Assembly (NCBI RefSeq): GCF_936927845.1
Contig: NZ_CAKZHV010000007.1
Coordinates: forward strand, 1-47,990
DNA length: 47,990 nt
Direction of reading: 5' to 3'
Source: an uncultured Sphingomonas sp.
Lineage (GTDB): Bacteria; Pseudomonadota; Alphaproteobacteria; Sphingomonadales; Sphingomonadaceae
A model generated the notes under the pieces. That model had not been told where the DNA came from. It saw nothing but the letters and a program-made list of their open reading frames with translations, and made no database searches. Position numbers and translations under genes: made by a program. Positions 17,726 through 25,468 of the stretch are shown here, piece by piece (within the stretch, counting starts at the first letter, position 1; each line of letters begins with the position of its first letter).

Positions 17726-19516
17726 TTGACCATCCTGCCCCGCGCAGTTCCACCCCGTATTGCGGCCACGCTCGACCGCCGCTGGATCAATCTGACGCTG
17801 ATCACCTGGATCATGATCGCGGCCTGGTACGTCGGGCAGCGCTGGACCGCGATCCAGTGGCTCAGCCTCGGCGACACCGACGACAACATGCGGTTGATGC
17901 AGGTGCGTGCGCTTCTCGCCGGACAGGGATGGTTCGACCTCACCAATTACCGTCTGAACCCGCCCGCGGGCTTTAACATTCATTGGAGCCGGCTGGTCGA
18001 CCTGCCGATCGCCGCGCTGATCCTGCTGTTTCGCCCCTTCACCGGCGTGGCCGAGGCGGAGCGGCTGGCGTGCGGCATCGCGCCGCTACTGCCCTTGTCG
18101 CTCGCGCTCCTGGGGCTCGGCGCGACCGTGCGGCGGCTGGTGTCCCCCCTCGCCTGGCCGATCGCGATCGCGGTGGTCCTCGTCACCAACGTCGCGCTCG
18201 GCATGTACATGCCCGACCGGATCGATCACCACGGCTGGCAGCTTGCGATGCTGTGCCTGACGGTGGCCGGACTGTGCGATCCTCAGGGGCCGCGCGGCGG
18301 CGTGATCGTCGGGCTCGCCAGCGCGTATTCGCTATCGATCGGACTTGAACTGTTGCCGTATGCCGCGATGGCGGGTGCGATCATCGGCTTGCGCTGGGTG
18401 TGGGACCGGGCCGAGCGCGCGCGGCTCGCCGCCTACGCCTTGTCGCTCGGCGGCGGGACCGCGGCGGGGTTCGCTGGCTTCGCCTCCTACGCCAACCGTG
18501 TCATGCGGTGCGACGCGCTGACCCCGGTGTATCTATCGACCGTCGTGGTCGCCGCGGCGCTGCTGCTCGCGCTCGCCTTCTGGTCACCGCGCCACCGCGG
18601 GGTACGGATCGCCGCCGCGCTCGTCGCGGGCGGCATCGTCGCGGCCTTCTTCGCGCTTGCCTTTCCGCAATGCCTCGGTCGGCCCGAGCAAGTCTCGCCC
18701 GAACTTTATTCCAGCTGGCTCGCCAATGTCCGCGAGGCTAAGCCGATCTACCGGCACCCGTTGCGCAGCGCCGCCCCGATCGTCGCGCTGCCGATCATCG
18801 GCCTCATCGGCGCGCTGTTTGCCACCTGGCGCGCGCGTCGGACCCCCGCCTTGCTAGGCTGGACCTGCGTCGCGCTGTTCACCGCCTTTTCCTGCGTCAT
18901 GCTGTTGTGGCAGGCGCGCGCCGGGCCCGCCGCGCAGTTGATGGCGGTCCCGGGCGCGGTCGCGCTCGCCGTCGCGATGCTGCCGTGGGTCGCCTCCCCA
19001 CGCTGGTGGCCGGCGAAGCTCGCTGCGGCGGCGATGGCCTATGTCCTCGTCTCGGGCTGGTTCATGACGCTGGCGGTGCGTTACCTGCCGATCGATCGGC
19101 CCAACGCTTATGTCACCCGCGTCAACCGCGCGACGGGGCGCTGCCTGACGATCCCGGCGATGGCGCCGCTGAACGCGATCCCGGCGCAGACGGTGTTCAC
19201 CTTCGTCGACCTGGGCCCGCGGCTCATCACGCTGACGCACCATGACGCGATCGCGGGCCCGTACCACCGCAACGGCGACGCGATCCTCGACGTGCAGCAC
19301 GCCTTCAGCCGCTCGCCGGCCGAAGCACGCGCGATCATGCGCCGGCACGGCGCGACGCTGTTGCTCGTGTGCCCCAACATGGCGGAATCGACCAATTACC
19401 GCGCCAAGGCGAAGGGCGGGTTCTACGACCAACTGGCGCACGGCAAGTCGTTCGACTGGCTCGATCCGGTGCCGCTGCCGGCCCGGTCGCCGTTCCGCGC
19501 CTTCCGCATCAGCTAG
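17726..19516 (+). CDS. Large membrane protein, GT-C glycosyltransferase-like
   Basis: A 596-residue polytopic protein with about 11–12 hydrophobic spans across residues 20–450 and a C-terminal extracytoplasmic domain. The first loop holds SLGDTDDNMRLMQVR (about 47–61), an acidic motif placed like the catalytic Asp of STT3/PMT-type GT-C enzymes. HWSRLVDLPIAALILLF and YMPDRIDHHGWQLAMLCL are further conserved-looking segments. The start is TTG at 17726 with AAGGAAG just upstream; no nearer ATG gives a complete first helix. It is divergent from gtrA, and the pair suggests lipid-linked sugar transfer. Homologues are sometimes given unrelated transporter names. Function is inferred from topology and context. 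Confidence 0.7.
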   Translation: MTILPRAVPPRIAATLDRRWINLTLITWIMIAAWYVGQRWTAIQWLSLGDTDDNMRLMQVRALLAGQGWFDLTNYRLNPPAGFNIHWSRLVDLPIAALILLFRPFTGVAEAERLACGIAPLLPLSLALLGLGATVRRLVSPLAWPIAIAVVLVTNVALGMYMPDRIDHHGWQLAMLCLTVAGLCDPQGPRGGVIVGLASAYSLSIGLELLPYAAMAGAIIGLRWVWDRAERARLAAYALSLGGGTAAGFAGFASYANRVMRCDALTPVYLSTVVVAAALLLALAFWSPRHRGVRIAAALVAGGIVAAFFALAFPQCLGRPEQVSPELYSSWLANVREAKPIYRHPLRSAAPIVALPIIGLIGALFATWRARRTPALLGWTCVALFTAFSCVMLLWQARAGPAAQLMAVPGAVALAVAMLPWVASPRWWPAKLAAAAMAYVLVSGWFMTLAVRYLPIDRPNAYVTRVNRATGRCLTIPAMAPLNAIPAQTVFTFVDLGPRLITLTHHDAIAGPYHRNGDAILDVQHAFSRSPAEARAIMRRHGATLLLVCPNMAESTNYRAKAKGGFYDQLAHGKSFDWLDPVPLPARSPFRAFRIS

Positions 19517-19526
19517 GCGGGCGGGC

Positions 19527-19781
19527 ATGGCCTACCGTGATCAATTGTCGATCAACTGGGGCGTGATGGCCGCGGTCGTGCTCGCGTTGCCGGCACTGGG
19601 CCTCTGGGCGCTGGTCACCCTCGTCGGCGGCGCATTGGCGTGCAAAGGGGTCGATGGCCCGTGCGGCGGCGGCGCGGTAAAGTTCCTGTCCGGCGCCATC
19701 GTGATCGGCGCTGCCGCATCCGGCATCGGGTGGCTGATCAATCGCCTGATCGCCTGCGCCGGCCGGCTGCGACGCCGCTAG
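19527..19781 (+). CDS. Small membrane protein, unknown function
   Basis: An 84-residue protein with two hydrophobic helices (VMAAVVLALPALGLWALVTL and LSGAIVIGAAASGIGWLINR) separated by a short loop containing two cysteines (ALACKGVDGPCGGG). It ends in a basic tail. The start ATG is 10 bases after the stop of the GT-C-like protein, with GGCGGGCGGG upstream, so co-transcription is likely. The 3' end overlaps marC by four bases. No family is recognised. Confidence 0.6.
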   Translation: MAYRDQLSINWGVMAAVVLALPALGLWALVTLVGGALACKGVDGPCGGGAVKFLSGAIVIGAAASGIGWLINRLIACAGRLRRR

Positions 19782-20398
19782 CGCAACTGCTCCATCACGC
19801 CGTCGATCACGAACTGCACCGCGAGTGCGGCGAGCAGCACGCCGAGGATACGCGTCACCACCGCCTCGATCTTCGCGCCCACCACGCGCATCAGCGGACC
19901 CGCCGCCAGCAGCGCGACGAGCATCAGCGCGAGATTGGCGAGCAGCGCGCCGAAGACGACCACCGAACGCTCGAACCCGTTGTTGCGCGCCATCAGCAGC
20001 ATCACGGTCGCGATCGACCCCGGCCCCGCGATCATCGGCATCGCCATCGGGAAGATCGACACGTCCTCGACCTCTGAGGTTGCCTGGACCTTGGCGGCAC
20101 GATCCTCGCGCCGCTGGGTGCGTTTCTCGAACACCATCTCGAGCGCGATCAGGAACAGCATGATGCCGCCCGCGATGCGAAAGCTCGCGAGCTCGATCCC
20201 GAGGCCGTGGAGCAGCGGTTCACCGACCAGCGCGAAGACGAGCAGGATGATCGCCGACACGATCACCGCGCGTACCGCCATCGCGCGCCGGTGCGCCGCG
20301 GTCGCGCCCGCGGTCAGCCCGGCGAAGATCGGCGCGCAACCCGGCGGGTCGATCACCACGAAGAAGGTGACGAACGAGGAGACGAACAGTTCGAGCAT
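19778..20398 (-). CDS. MarC family integral membrane protein
   Basis: A 206-residue UPF0056/MarC protein with six predicted membrane spans. It shows the family start FVTFFVVIDPPGCAPIFAGL and later PMAMPMIAGPGSIATVMLL. The link of MarC to antibiotic resistance has been withdrawn, and the transport substrate is unknown. The stretch FEKRTQRREDRAAKVQATSE is a charged cytoplasmic loop. It is adjacent to folD (25-base gap, same strand). Confidence 0.93.
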   Translation of the reverse strand: MLELFVSSFVTFFVVIDPPGCAPIFAGLTAGATAAHRRAMAVRAVIVSAIILLVFALVGEPLLHGLGIELASFRIAGGIMLFLIALEMVFEKRTQRREDRAAKVQATSEVEDVSIFPMAMPMIAGPGSIATVMLLMARNNGFERSVVVFGALLANLALMLVALLAAGPLMRVVGAKIEAVVTRILGVLLAALAVQFVIDGVMEQLR

Positions 20399-20423
20399 CA
20401 GCCGCGCCGACCCGATCGCGGCC

Positions 20424-21293
20424 TCACAGATCGTCGTCCAGCGTCACGCCTTCGCGGCGGGCCGCGGAGACGAGCGTGTTGCGCATCAGCACCGCGATCG
20501 TCATCGGGCCTACCCCACCCGGCACCGGCGTGATCGCGCCGGCGACCTCGGCCGCGGCCGGATCGACGTCACCGACGAGACCCGCATCGGTGCGGTTGAT
20601 GCCGACATCGATCACGCTCGCGCCGGGCTTGATCCAGTAGGCCTTGACGAACGCGGGGATGCCGACCGCCGCGACCACAATATCGGCGCGGCGGACATGG
20701 GCGGGGAGGTCGCGCGTGCGGCTATGCGTCATCGTGACGGTGCAGCTTTCCGCCAGCAGCAACTGCCCCATCGGCTTGCCGACGATGTTCGAGCGACCGA
20801 TCACCACCGCGTCGAGCCCCGCGAGCGTCGGGTGCACATCCTTCAACAGCATCAGGCAGCCGAGCGGGGTGCAGGGCACGAACCCCGCCAGCCCGGTCGC
20901 GAGGCGTCCGGCGTTGACCGGGTGGAAACCGTCGACGTCCTTGTCTGGATCGATCCGGGTGATCACGCGGCGCTCGTCGATGTGGCGCGGCAGCGGCAGT
21001 TGCACCAGGATGCCGTCGACCGCGGGATCGGCGTTCAACCGATCGACCAGCGCGATCAGCTCCTCCTCACCAACGTCAGCGGGCAGCCGATGCTCGCTAC
21101 TTTCCATACCGGCGGCGAGCGTCGCCTTGCCCTTGCTGCGGACGTAGACCGACGAGGCGGGATCCTCGCCGACCAGCACCACCGCCAATCCTGGCTTGCG
21201 GCCGCACGCGGCGACCACCCGCTTCACCTCGGCTGCGACGCGCTCGCGCAGGCCGGCCGCGAATCCCTTACCGTCGATGATCCGTGCGCTCAT
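20424..21293 (-). CDS. folD: Bifunctional methylene-THF dehydrogenase / methenyl-THF cyclohydrolase
   Basis: Interconverts 5,10-methylene- and 10-formyl-tetrahydrofolate using NADP. At 289 residues it is full length. The catalytic YVRSKGKA is near residue 50, followed by DGILVQLPLPRHID, FVPCTPLGCLMLL, the dinucleotide-binding DAVVIGRSNIVGKPMGQLLL and the C-terminal VPGGVGPMTIAVLMRNT. An AAGGAGG ribosome site precedes the ATG. It is probably transcribed with yggT upstream and marC downstream. Confidence 0.97.
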   Translation of the reverse strand: MSARIIDGKGFAAGLRERVAAEVKRVVAACGRKPGLAVVLVGEDPASSVYVRSKGKATLAAGMESSEHRLPADVGEEELIALVDRLNADPAVDGILVQLPLPRHIDERRVITRIDPDKDVDGFHPVNAGRLATGLAGFVPCTPLGCLMLLKDVHPTLAGLDAVVIGRSNIVGKPMGQLLLAESCTVTMTHSRTRDLPAHVRRADIVVAAVGIPAFVKAYWIKPGASVIDVGINRTDAGLVGDVDPAAAEVAGAITPVPGGVGPMTIAVLMRNTLVSAARREGVTLDDDL

Positions 21294-21360
21294 GCCCGCC
21301 TCCTTAGGGTGCGGCGGCGGCCTTCGCCAGCGCTGCGGCGCCGGCCAGGCCGCAACAGCG

Positions 21361-21672
21361 TCAGATCGCGTTGCCGCTCGCCATCACGCTCGTGCCGACA
21401 TTGTTCAGAATGATGTTCGCGATCGCCATCAGCACCAGCACGATCATCGGCGCGAAGTCGATCCCGCCAGTGTTGGGCAAGCGACGCCGGATCGGCCGGT
21501 ACAGCGGGTCGGTCAGCCGATCGAGCCCGTCGTAGAGCGAGCGGATGAACGGGCTCGACGTGTTGATGACATTGAACGCGATCAGCAGCGACAGCACGAA
21601 CTGGATGATGATCACCCACCACACGACGTTGAGCAGGACCTGGAGGATCTGAATGATGGTCAGCGTCAACAC
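21361..21672 (-). CDS. YggT family membrane protein
   Basis: A 103-residue inner-membrane protein with two hydrophobic regions: residues 1–35 (ILQVLLNVVWWVIIIQFVLS) and 73–92 (FAPMIVLVLMAIANIIL). The conserved YDGLDRLTDPLYRPIRRRLP lies between them. Members affect membrane or division functions in several bacteria; the mechanism is unknown. It is 67 bases upstream of folD on the same strand. Confidence 0.92.
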   Translation of the reverse strand: MLTLTIIQILQVLLNVVWWVIIIQFVLSLLIAFNVINTSSPFIRSLYDGLDRLTDPLYRPIRRRLPNTGGIDFAPMIVLVLMAIANIILNNVGTSVMASGNAI

Positions 21673-21893
21673 GGGGGCTTCATCTCCGAACGGGTGGCAT
21701 GGGTTCTAGCCGATGCGGACGTGGAACGGAACGCCCTACGCGAGACGCGGGACGGTGGTTCCGGAGGCGATGGCGGAAGAGGAGGCCGAAAGGTGCGCAT
21801 TAAGTAGAGCCAGTCTACCGTTCGGATGCAGAGACGATCGTCATCTGGTAGCGCAACCTTGGCACGTCACAGACAATCTCGTTGGGGCATCGT

Positions 21894-22418
21894 ATGACGA
21901 ACGGCTGGTCTTTGAGCCTATTGGTGGTGGGTGCCATCGGACAGCCGTCAGCCCCCGAAGAGCCAGTCACCACATTCGCATCGGCGCCTAGCACGTGCGC
22001 GGTCCTGCAAGCTGCTTACACGACCGCAGTAAATCGGACTGCGCCCGCTTATCCGCCAGATATCCGCGCCTCAAATCGTGACTTGGTAAAGATCGGCCTG
22101 ATCGAACCGACTTACCGCGCTCGTATGGAACTCACTGAAAACGAATTGACAGACTTGGCCGCTCAGCAGGATGTTTATGATGACAAAACTTTCAAACCGT
22201 CTTGCAGGTGGTCAGGACAAATAGGTCCGAATGTAGATGATGAGGGCCACTCTGCCTTTGTGACGTTTACTAGTCCAGTTTTCTCAAAAGACAGGCACCT
22301 CGCACTTGTCGAGGTATCCCTTCGGGAGGAAGGAATTTTTGGCTATGGCTTTTTGTGCACGACGCGATTCTTGAATCACGCGTGGTCAGCGCGATGCCTC
22401 CCGAGCTGGATTAGTTGA
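21894..22418 (+). CDS. Hypothetical protein in a lower-GC patch
   Basis: A 174-residue protein with no recognised family. The start (MTNGWSLSLLVVGAIGQPSA) could be a short signal sequence. Four cysteines (residues about 34, 104, 157, 169) would suit disulfides in an exported protein. Segments such as SNRDLVKIGLIEPTYRARME and HLALVEVSLREEGIFGYGF look like an ordinary alpha/beta fold. Its base composition and codon use (many A/T third positions, AAA, TTT, ACT) differ sharply from both flanks. That suggests recent acquisition or a gene under relaxed selection. A TTG at 21882 is an alternative start. The ribosome site is weak. Confidence 0.6.
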   Translation: MTNGWSLSLLVVGAIGQPSAPEEPVTTFASAPSTCAVLQAAYTTAVNRTAPAYPPDIRASNRDLVKIGLIEPTYRARMELTENELTDLAAQQDVYDDKTFKPSCRWSGQIGPNVDDEGHSAFVTFTSPVFSKDRHLALVEVSLREEGIFGYGFLCTTRFLNHAWSARCLPSWIS

Positions 22419-22569
22419 AAACGCAAGCTCCTGCGCATCCGTCACGAGCTCGCTCAGGACGTGAACAGACGTGCGCTTGCGCGCGCGTCGTCGTGTTGGG
22501 GTGTCGTGGGGGGACGCCGGACGGCAGGGTACCTGCGTCTCGGACCCCCGGCGTCTGCATTGCCCCGCG

Positions 22570-23484
22570 TCAGTTCTCGGCGTCGTCGCCGCGCCGGATC
22601 AGCGTGCCCGCGCCGCGACGCGTGAAGATTTCGAGCAGCATGGCGTGGCGGATGCGGCCGTCCAGCACCACCGCGGCGTCGACGCCCGCCTCGACCGCGG
22701 CGACGCAGGTTTCGAGCTTGGGAATCATGCCGCCGCTGATCGTGCCGTCGTCGCGCAGCGCCTTGACCTGCGCGGGGTCGAGATCGGTCAGGAGATCGCC
22801 CTGCTTGTCGAGCACGCCGGCGACATCGGTCAGCAGGAAGAAGCGCGAAGCGCCGAGCGCGGCGGCGATCGCGCCCGCCATCGTGTCGGCGTTGATATTG
22901 TAGGTGTGGCCGTCCGCGCCGATGCCGATCGGCGCGATCACCGGGATGATCCCGTCGGCCGACAGCGTGTCAATGATGCGGCGGTCGACCGCGACCGGCT
23001 CGCCCACGAACCCCAGATCGACGTGGCGCTCGATCCCCTGCAGCGGATCGGCGTCGCGGCTGCTGCCGACCTTTTCCGCTTGAACCAGCCCGGCGTCCTT
23101 GCCCGAGATGCCGACCGCCCGCCCGCCCGCGCGGCCGATCCAGCTGACGATTTCCTTGTTGATCGAGCCGGCGAGGACCATTTCGGCGATCCGCGCGGTT
23201 TCCGCGTCGGTGACGCGCAGGCCATCGACGAAGCGCGATTCGACCCCCAGTCGCTTCAGCATCGAGCCGATCTGCGGGCCGCCGCCGTGGACCACCACCG
23301 GGTTGATCCCGACCGCCTTCAACAGCACCACGTCCTCGGCGAAGTCGCGCTGCGCCTGATGGTCGCCCATCGCGTGGCCGCCGTATTTCACGACAAAGGT
23401 CCTGCCGGCGTAGCGTTGCAGGTACGGCAGCGCCTCGACCAGGGTCTCGGCCTTGAGCGCGGGCGACAGGGTGTGATCGGTCAT
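22570..23484 (-). CDS. argB: Acetylglutamate kinase
   Basis: Phosphorylates N-acetylglutamate in arginine synthesis. It has 304 residues from the ATG at 23482–23484. The amino-acid-kinase fold is clear: RTFVVKYGGHAMGD with the catalytic Lys, NPVVVHGGGPQIGSML, GFVGEPVAVDRRIIDTL, NINADTMAGAIAAALGA and GTISGGMIPKLETCVAAVEA. The N-terminal helix before the kinase core is typical of arginine-inhibited, hexameric enzymes. An in-frame ATG 33 codons upstream only adds a basic, non-conserved leader. Confidence 0.96.
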   Translation of the reverse strand: MTDHTLSPALKAETLVEALPYLQRYAGRTFVVKYGGHAMGDHQAQRDFAEDVVLLKAVGINPVVVHGGGPQIGSMLKRLGVESRFVDGLRVTDAETARIAEMVLAGSINKEIVSWIGRAGGRAVGISGKDAGLVQAEKVGSSRDADPLQGIERHVDLGFVGEPVAVDRRIIDTLSADGIIPVIAPIGIGADGHTYNINADTMAGAIAAALGASRFFLLTDVAGVLDKQGDLLTDLDPAQVKALRDDGTISGGMIPKLETCVAAVEAGVDAAVVLDGRIRHAMLLEIFTRRGAGTLIRRGDDAEN

Positions 23485-23545
23485 GGCTGCGCGCGATAGC
23501 CGCCGCGGCGCGATTGCGAAAGCGCCGGCTGGCCCGCGGCGCGCT

Positions 23546-24706
23546 CTACGCCTTCGCGGGCTCTGCTCCGGCGCGTTTCGCACGTTGGCGCGCGGCGAGT
23601 TCCGCCTTCCACCCGCGCGCGCGCCACCACATGATGATGCCTGTGACGCCGAGCAGCGCGGGGATGATACCGCCCGCGAAGATGATCGCCTGCCACAGCC
23701 AGCCCATGTCGGTGCCGTCGTGGATGCGCCGCATCCAGCGTGCGACGCTCACCCCCTCTCGGCTGCGCTCGGGCGCGGCGACGCCGCTGTCGTCGGCGAC
23801 CGTCACCACGCGCATCGGCTGCGTATCATAGGAGACGGTCCAGTCGGCCTTCAGATCGGTCGGCCACACGATCGTGCGCAGCCGCGCCTCGCTCGCCAGC
23901 GGCTTGGCGAGCGCGACCACGCGCGCCAGCGGCAGTGCGGGTCGCTCGAGCGGACGCGCGCGCATCATCGCGGCGCGGCTACCACCCGGACCACCCGGAC
24001 CACCCGGCCCCCGCGCGCCCTCACCCACCAGCGCGCCGAAAAATGCGGGAAAGCTGATCCACGCCCCCGTCAGCGACAGGATGAACAAGGGCAACGCGAC
24101 CCAGAAGCCGGTCAGATAATGCAGATTGGTGTCGGTGTTGCGGTGCCGACGCCAGCGCAGGCCCCGCGCCCAGCGGCCCACGGTCGGCCACCACAGCCAC
24201 AGACCCGTGAAACTCGACAGCATCATCGCGACGCCGATCCAGCCGACAATGCTGCGGCCGACGCCCGGCACCATCAGGCTGCCGTGGATCACGTGCATCA
24301 TACGCACCAGCCCGGCGCGATTGTCGGCCACATCAAGCACGCGCGCGCTCGGCGGGTCGAGGTAGATCATCGTGCGCGGCGGCGGTCCCCCGCGCGGCTT
24401 CGCGCCAGGGGCTGGCGCAGTGGCGACGGTCACGGTGACCGGGCCGTGCCCATCCTCGGGCAGCACGAGATTCGCGATGCGGCCATCGGCTGCCATCCGC
24501 GTGCGGGCGGCGGCGACGTAGCGGTCGAGCGGCAAGAGCGCCTGACCGCTGATCGCGTAACGCGACGGATGAACCGCGCGGTCGAGCGCGTCGTGCCAGA
24601 CGAGCGCGGCGCCGGTTAGCGAGATCGGGATGATCAGCACCGCCAGCAGCAGCCCGATCCATTTGTGGACCTGGAACCACGCCTTGCGCCACTTGAGCTT
24701 GTTCAT
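23546..24706 (-). CDS. PepSY-associated TM helix membrane protein (iron-uptake linked)
   Basis: A 386-residue PepSY_TM protein. The N-terminus (KWRKAWFQVHKWIGLLLAVL) and the helices LTGAALVWHDALDRAVHPSR, GRSIVGWIGVAMMLSSFTGL and YLTGFWVALPLFILSLTGAW follow the family plan of four membrane helices with a periplasmic PepSY domain. The C-terminal helix is IIFAGGIIPALLGVTGIIMW, ending in a basic tail. A Gly/Pro-rich repeat (three copies of a 9-base unit at 23982–24008) interrupts the third periplasmic region. Related proteins reduce or release iron from siderophores at the inner membrane. It has its own Fur-box-like site and lies downstream of the receptor–piuC pair. The start is the ATG at 24704–24706. 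Confidence 0.88.
   Translation of the reverse strand: MNKLKWRKAWFQVHKWIGLLLAVLIIPISLTGAALVWHDALDRAVHPSRYAISGQALLPLDRYVAAARTRMAADGRIANLVLPEDGHGPVTVTVATAPAPGAKPRGGPPPRTMIYLDPPSARVLDVADNRAGLVRMMHVIHGSLMVPGVGRSIVGWIGVAMMLSSFTGLWLWWPTVGRWARGLRWRRHRNTDTNLHYLTGFWVALPLFILSLTGAWISFPAFFGALVGEGARGPGGPGGPGGSRAAMMRARPLERPALPLARVVALAKPLASEARLRTIVWPTDLKADWTVSYDTQPMRVVTVADDSGVAAPERSREGVSVARWMRRIHDGTDMGWLWQAIIFAGGIIPALLGVTGIIMWWRARGWKAELAARQRAKRAGAEPAKA
23982..24008. repeat. Three 9-base tandem repeats coding Gly-Pro-Gly run
   Basis: CCACCCGGA, CCACCCGGA, CCACCCGGC in tandem inside the PepSY gene; read on the minus strand they encode GPGGPGGPGG. In-frame copy-number change would lengthen or shorten a flexible linker without breaking the gene. 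Confidence 0.75.
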
Positions 24707-24746
24707 GCTGTTCGTCCCCCGACCTGCGCGTCGCGCTGACACGCAG

Positions 24747-24766
24747 GCTATTGCAAGTCAATCGCA
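24747..24766. promoter_or_regulatory. Fur-box-like site upstream of PepSY gene
   Basis: GCTATTGCAAGTCAATCGCA, identical at 17 of 20 positions to the site before the TonB receptor at 27952–27971. It lies 41–60 bases upstream of the PepSY start, just past the piuC stop. On the minus strand it reads TGCGATTGACTTGCAATAGC, a Fur-type imperfect palindrome. Iron-responsive repression is inferred. Confidence 0.7.
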
Positions 24767-24768
24767 GC

Positions 24769-25452
24769 TTACGCGTCTGCCCAGCGACGCAGTAGATTGT
24801 GGTACACCCCGGTCAGTCGGATCACCGTCGCGTCACCCTGCCCCTTGTCGGCGGCGACCGCCTGCACGCTCTGGTCGAGCTCGAACAGGATGCGCCGCGC
24901 GGCATCGTCGCGCACCATCGATTGAACCCAGAAGAAGGATGCGATGCGCGTGCCACGCGTCACCGGTTCGACGCGGTGGAGGCTGGAGGCGGGATAGAGC
25001 ACCATGTCCCCGGCTGGCAGCTTGACGCGCTGTTCACCGAACTGATCCTCGATCACCAGCTCGCCGCCGTCGTAACTGTCGGGGTCGGCGAGGAACAGCG
25101 TCGCCGACAGATCGGACCGGAGGCGGAAATCGCTGCCGCGCCGCATCCGGATGGCATTGTCGACGTGCATACCGAACGCCTGTCCGCCGGCATAGCGGTT
25201 GAACAGCGGCGGAAAGACCTTGAGCGGCAGCGCGGCGGCGACGAACAACGGCGAGCGGCCGAGTGCGTCGAGCACCTGTCCGCCACCCTCGCGCGCGGCG
25301 GCATCGTCCTCGGGCAATTGCTCGTTGCGCTTGGCGAGCGCCGACTGCGGCCCACTGGTCGCGTTGCCGTCGGCCCAGGTGCCCGCATCGATCACCCCGC
25401 GCAGTCGCGCGACGCCCGCGGGGTCGAGCACGTCGGGGATCGCGATCAGCAT
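24769..25452 (-). CDS. Fe(II)/2-oxoglutarate-dependent dioxygenase, PiuC/YbiX family (PKHD-type)
   Basis: A 227-residue PKHD-type hydroxylase. The iron-binding His and Asp are in FGMHVDNAIRM, and the distal His in SSLHRVEPVTRGTRIASFFW, which also carries the 2-oxoglutarate-binding Arg. The jelly-roll sequence DGGELVIEDQFGEQRVKLPA is intact. In E. coli and Pseudomonas the orthologue sits beside the Fiu/PiuA catecholate-siderophore receptor, as here: 16 bases separate it from the receptor gene. Its physiological substrate is not established. It is predicted to be co-transcribed with the receptor under the upstream Fur-box-like site. Confidence 0.94.
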   Translation of the reverse strand: MLIAIPDVLDPAGVARLRGVIDAGTWADGNATSGPQSALAKRNEQLPEDDAAAREGGGQVLDALGRSPLFVAAALPLKVFPPLFNRYAGGQAFGMHVDNAIRMRRGSDFRLRSDLSATLFLADPDSYDGGELVIEDQFGEQRVKLPAGDMVLYPASSLHRVEPVTRGTRIASFFWVQSMVRDDAARRILFELDQSVQAVAADKGQGDATVIRLTGVYHNLLRRWADA

Positions 25453-25468
25453 GGCGGCATCTCCTGCG

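Noticed and set aside
21673..21893. Possible regulatory RNA in the yggT–hypothetical gene interval
   Set aside because: No stable conserved fold or promoter could be recognised by eye.
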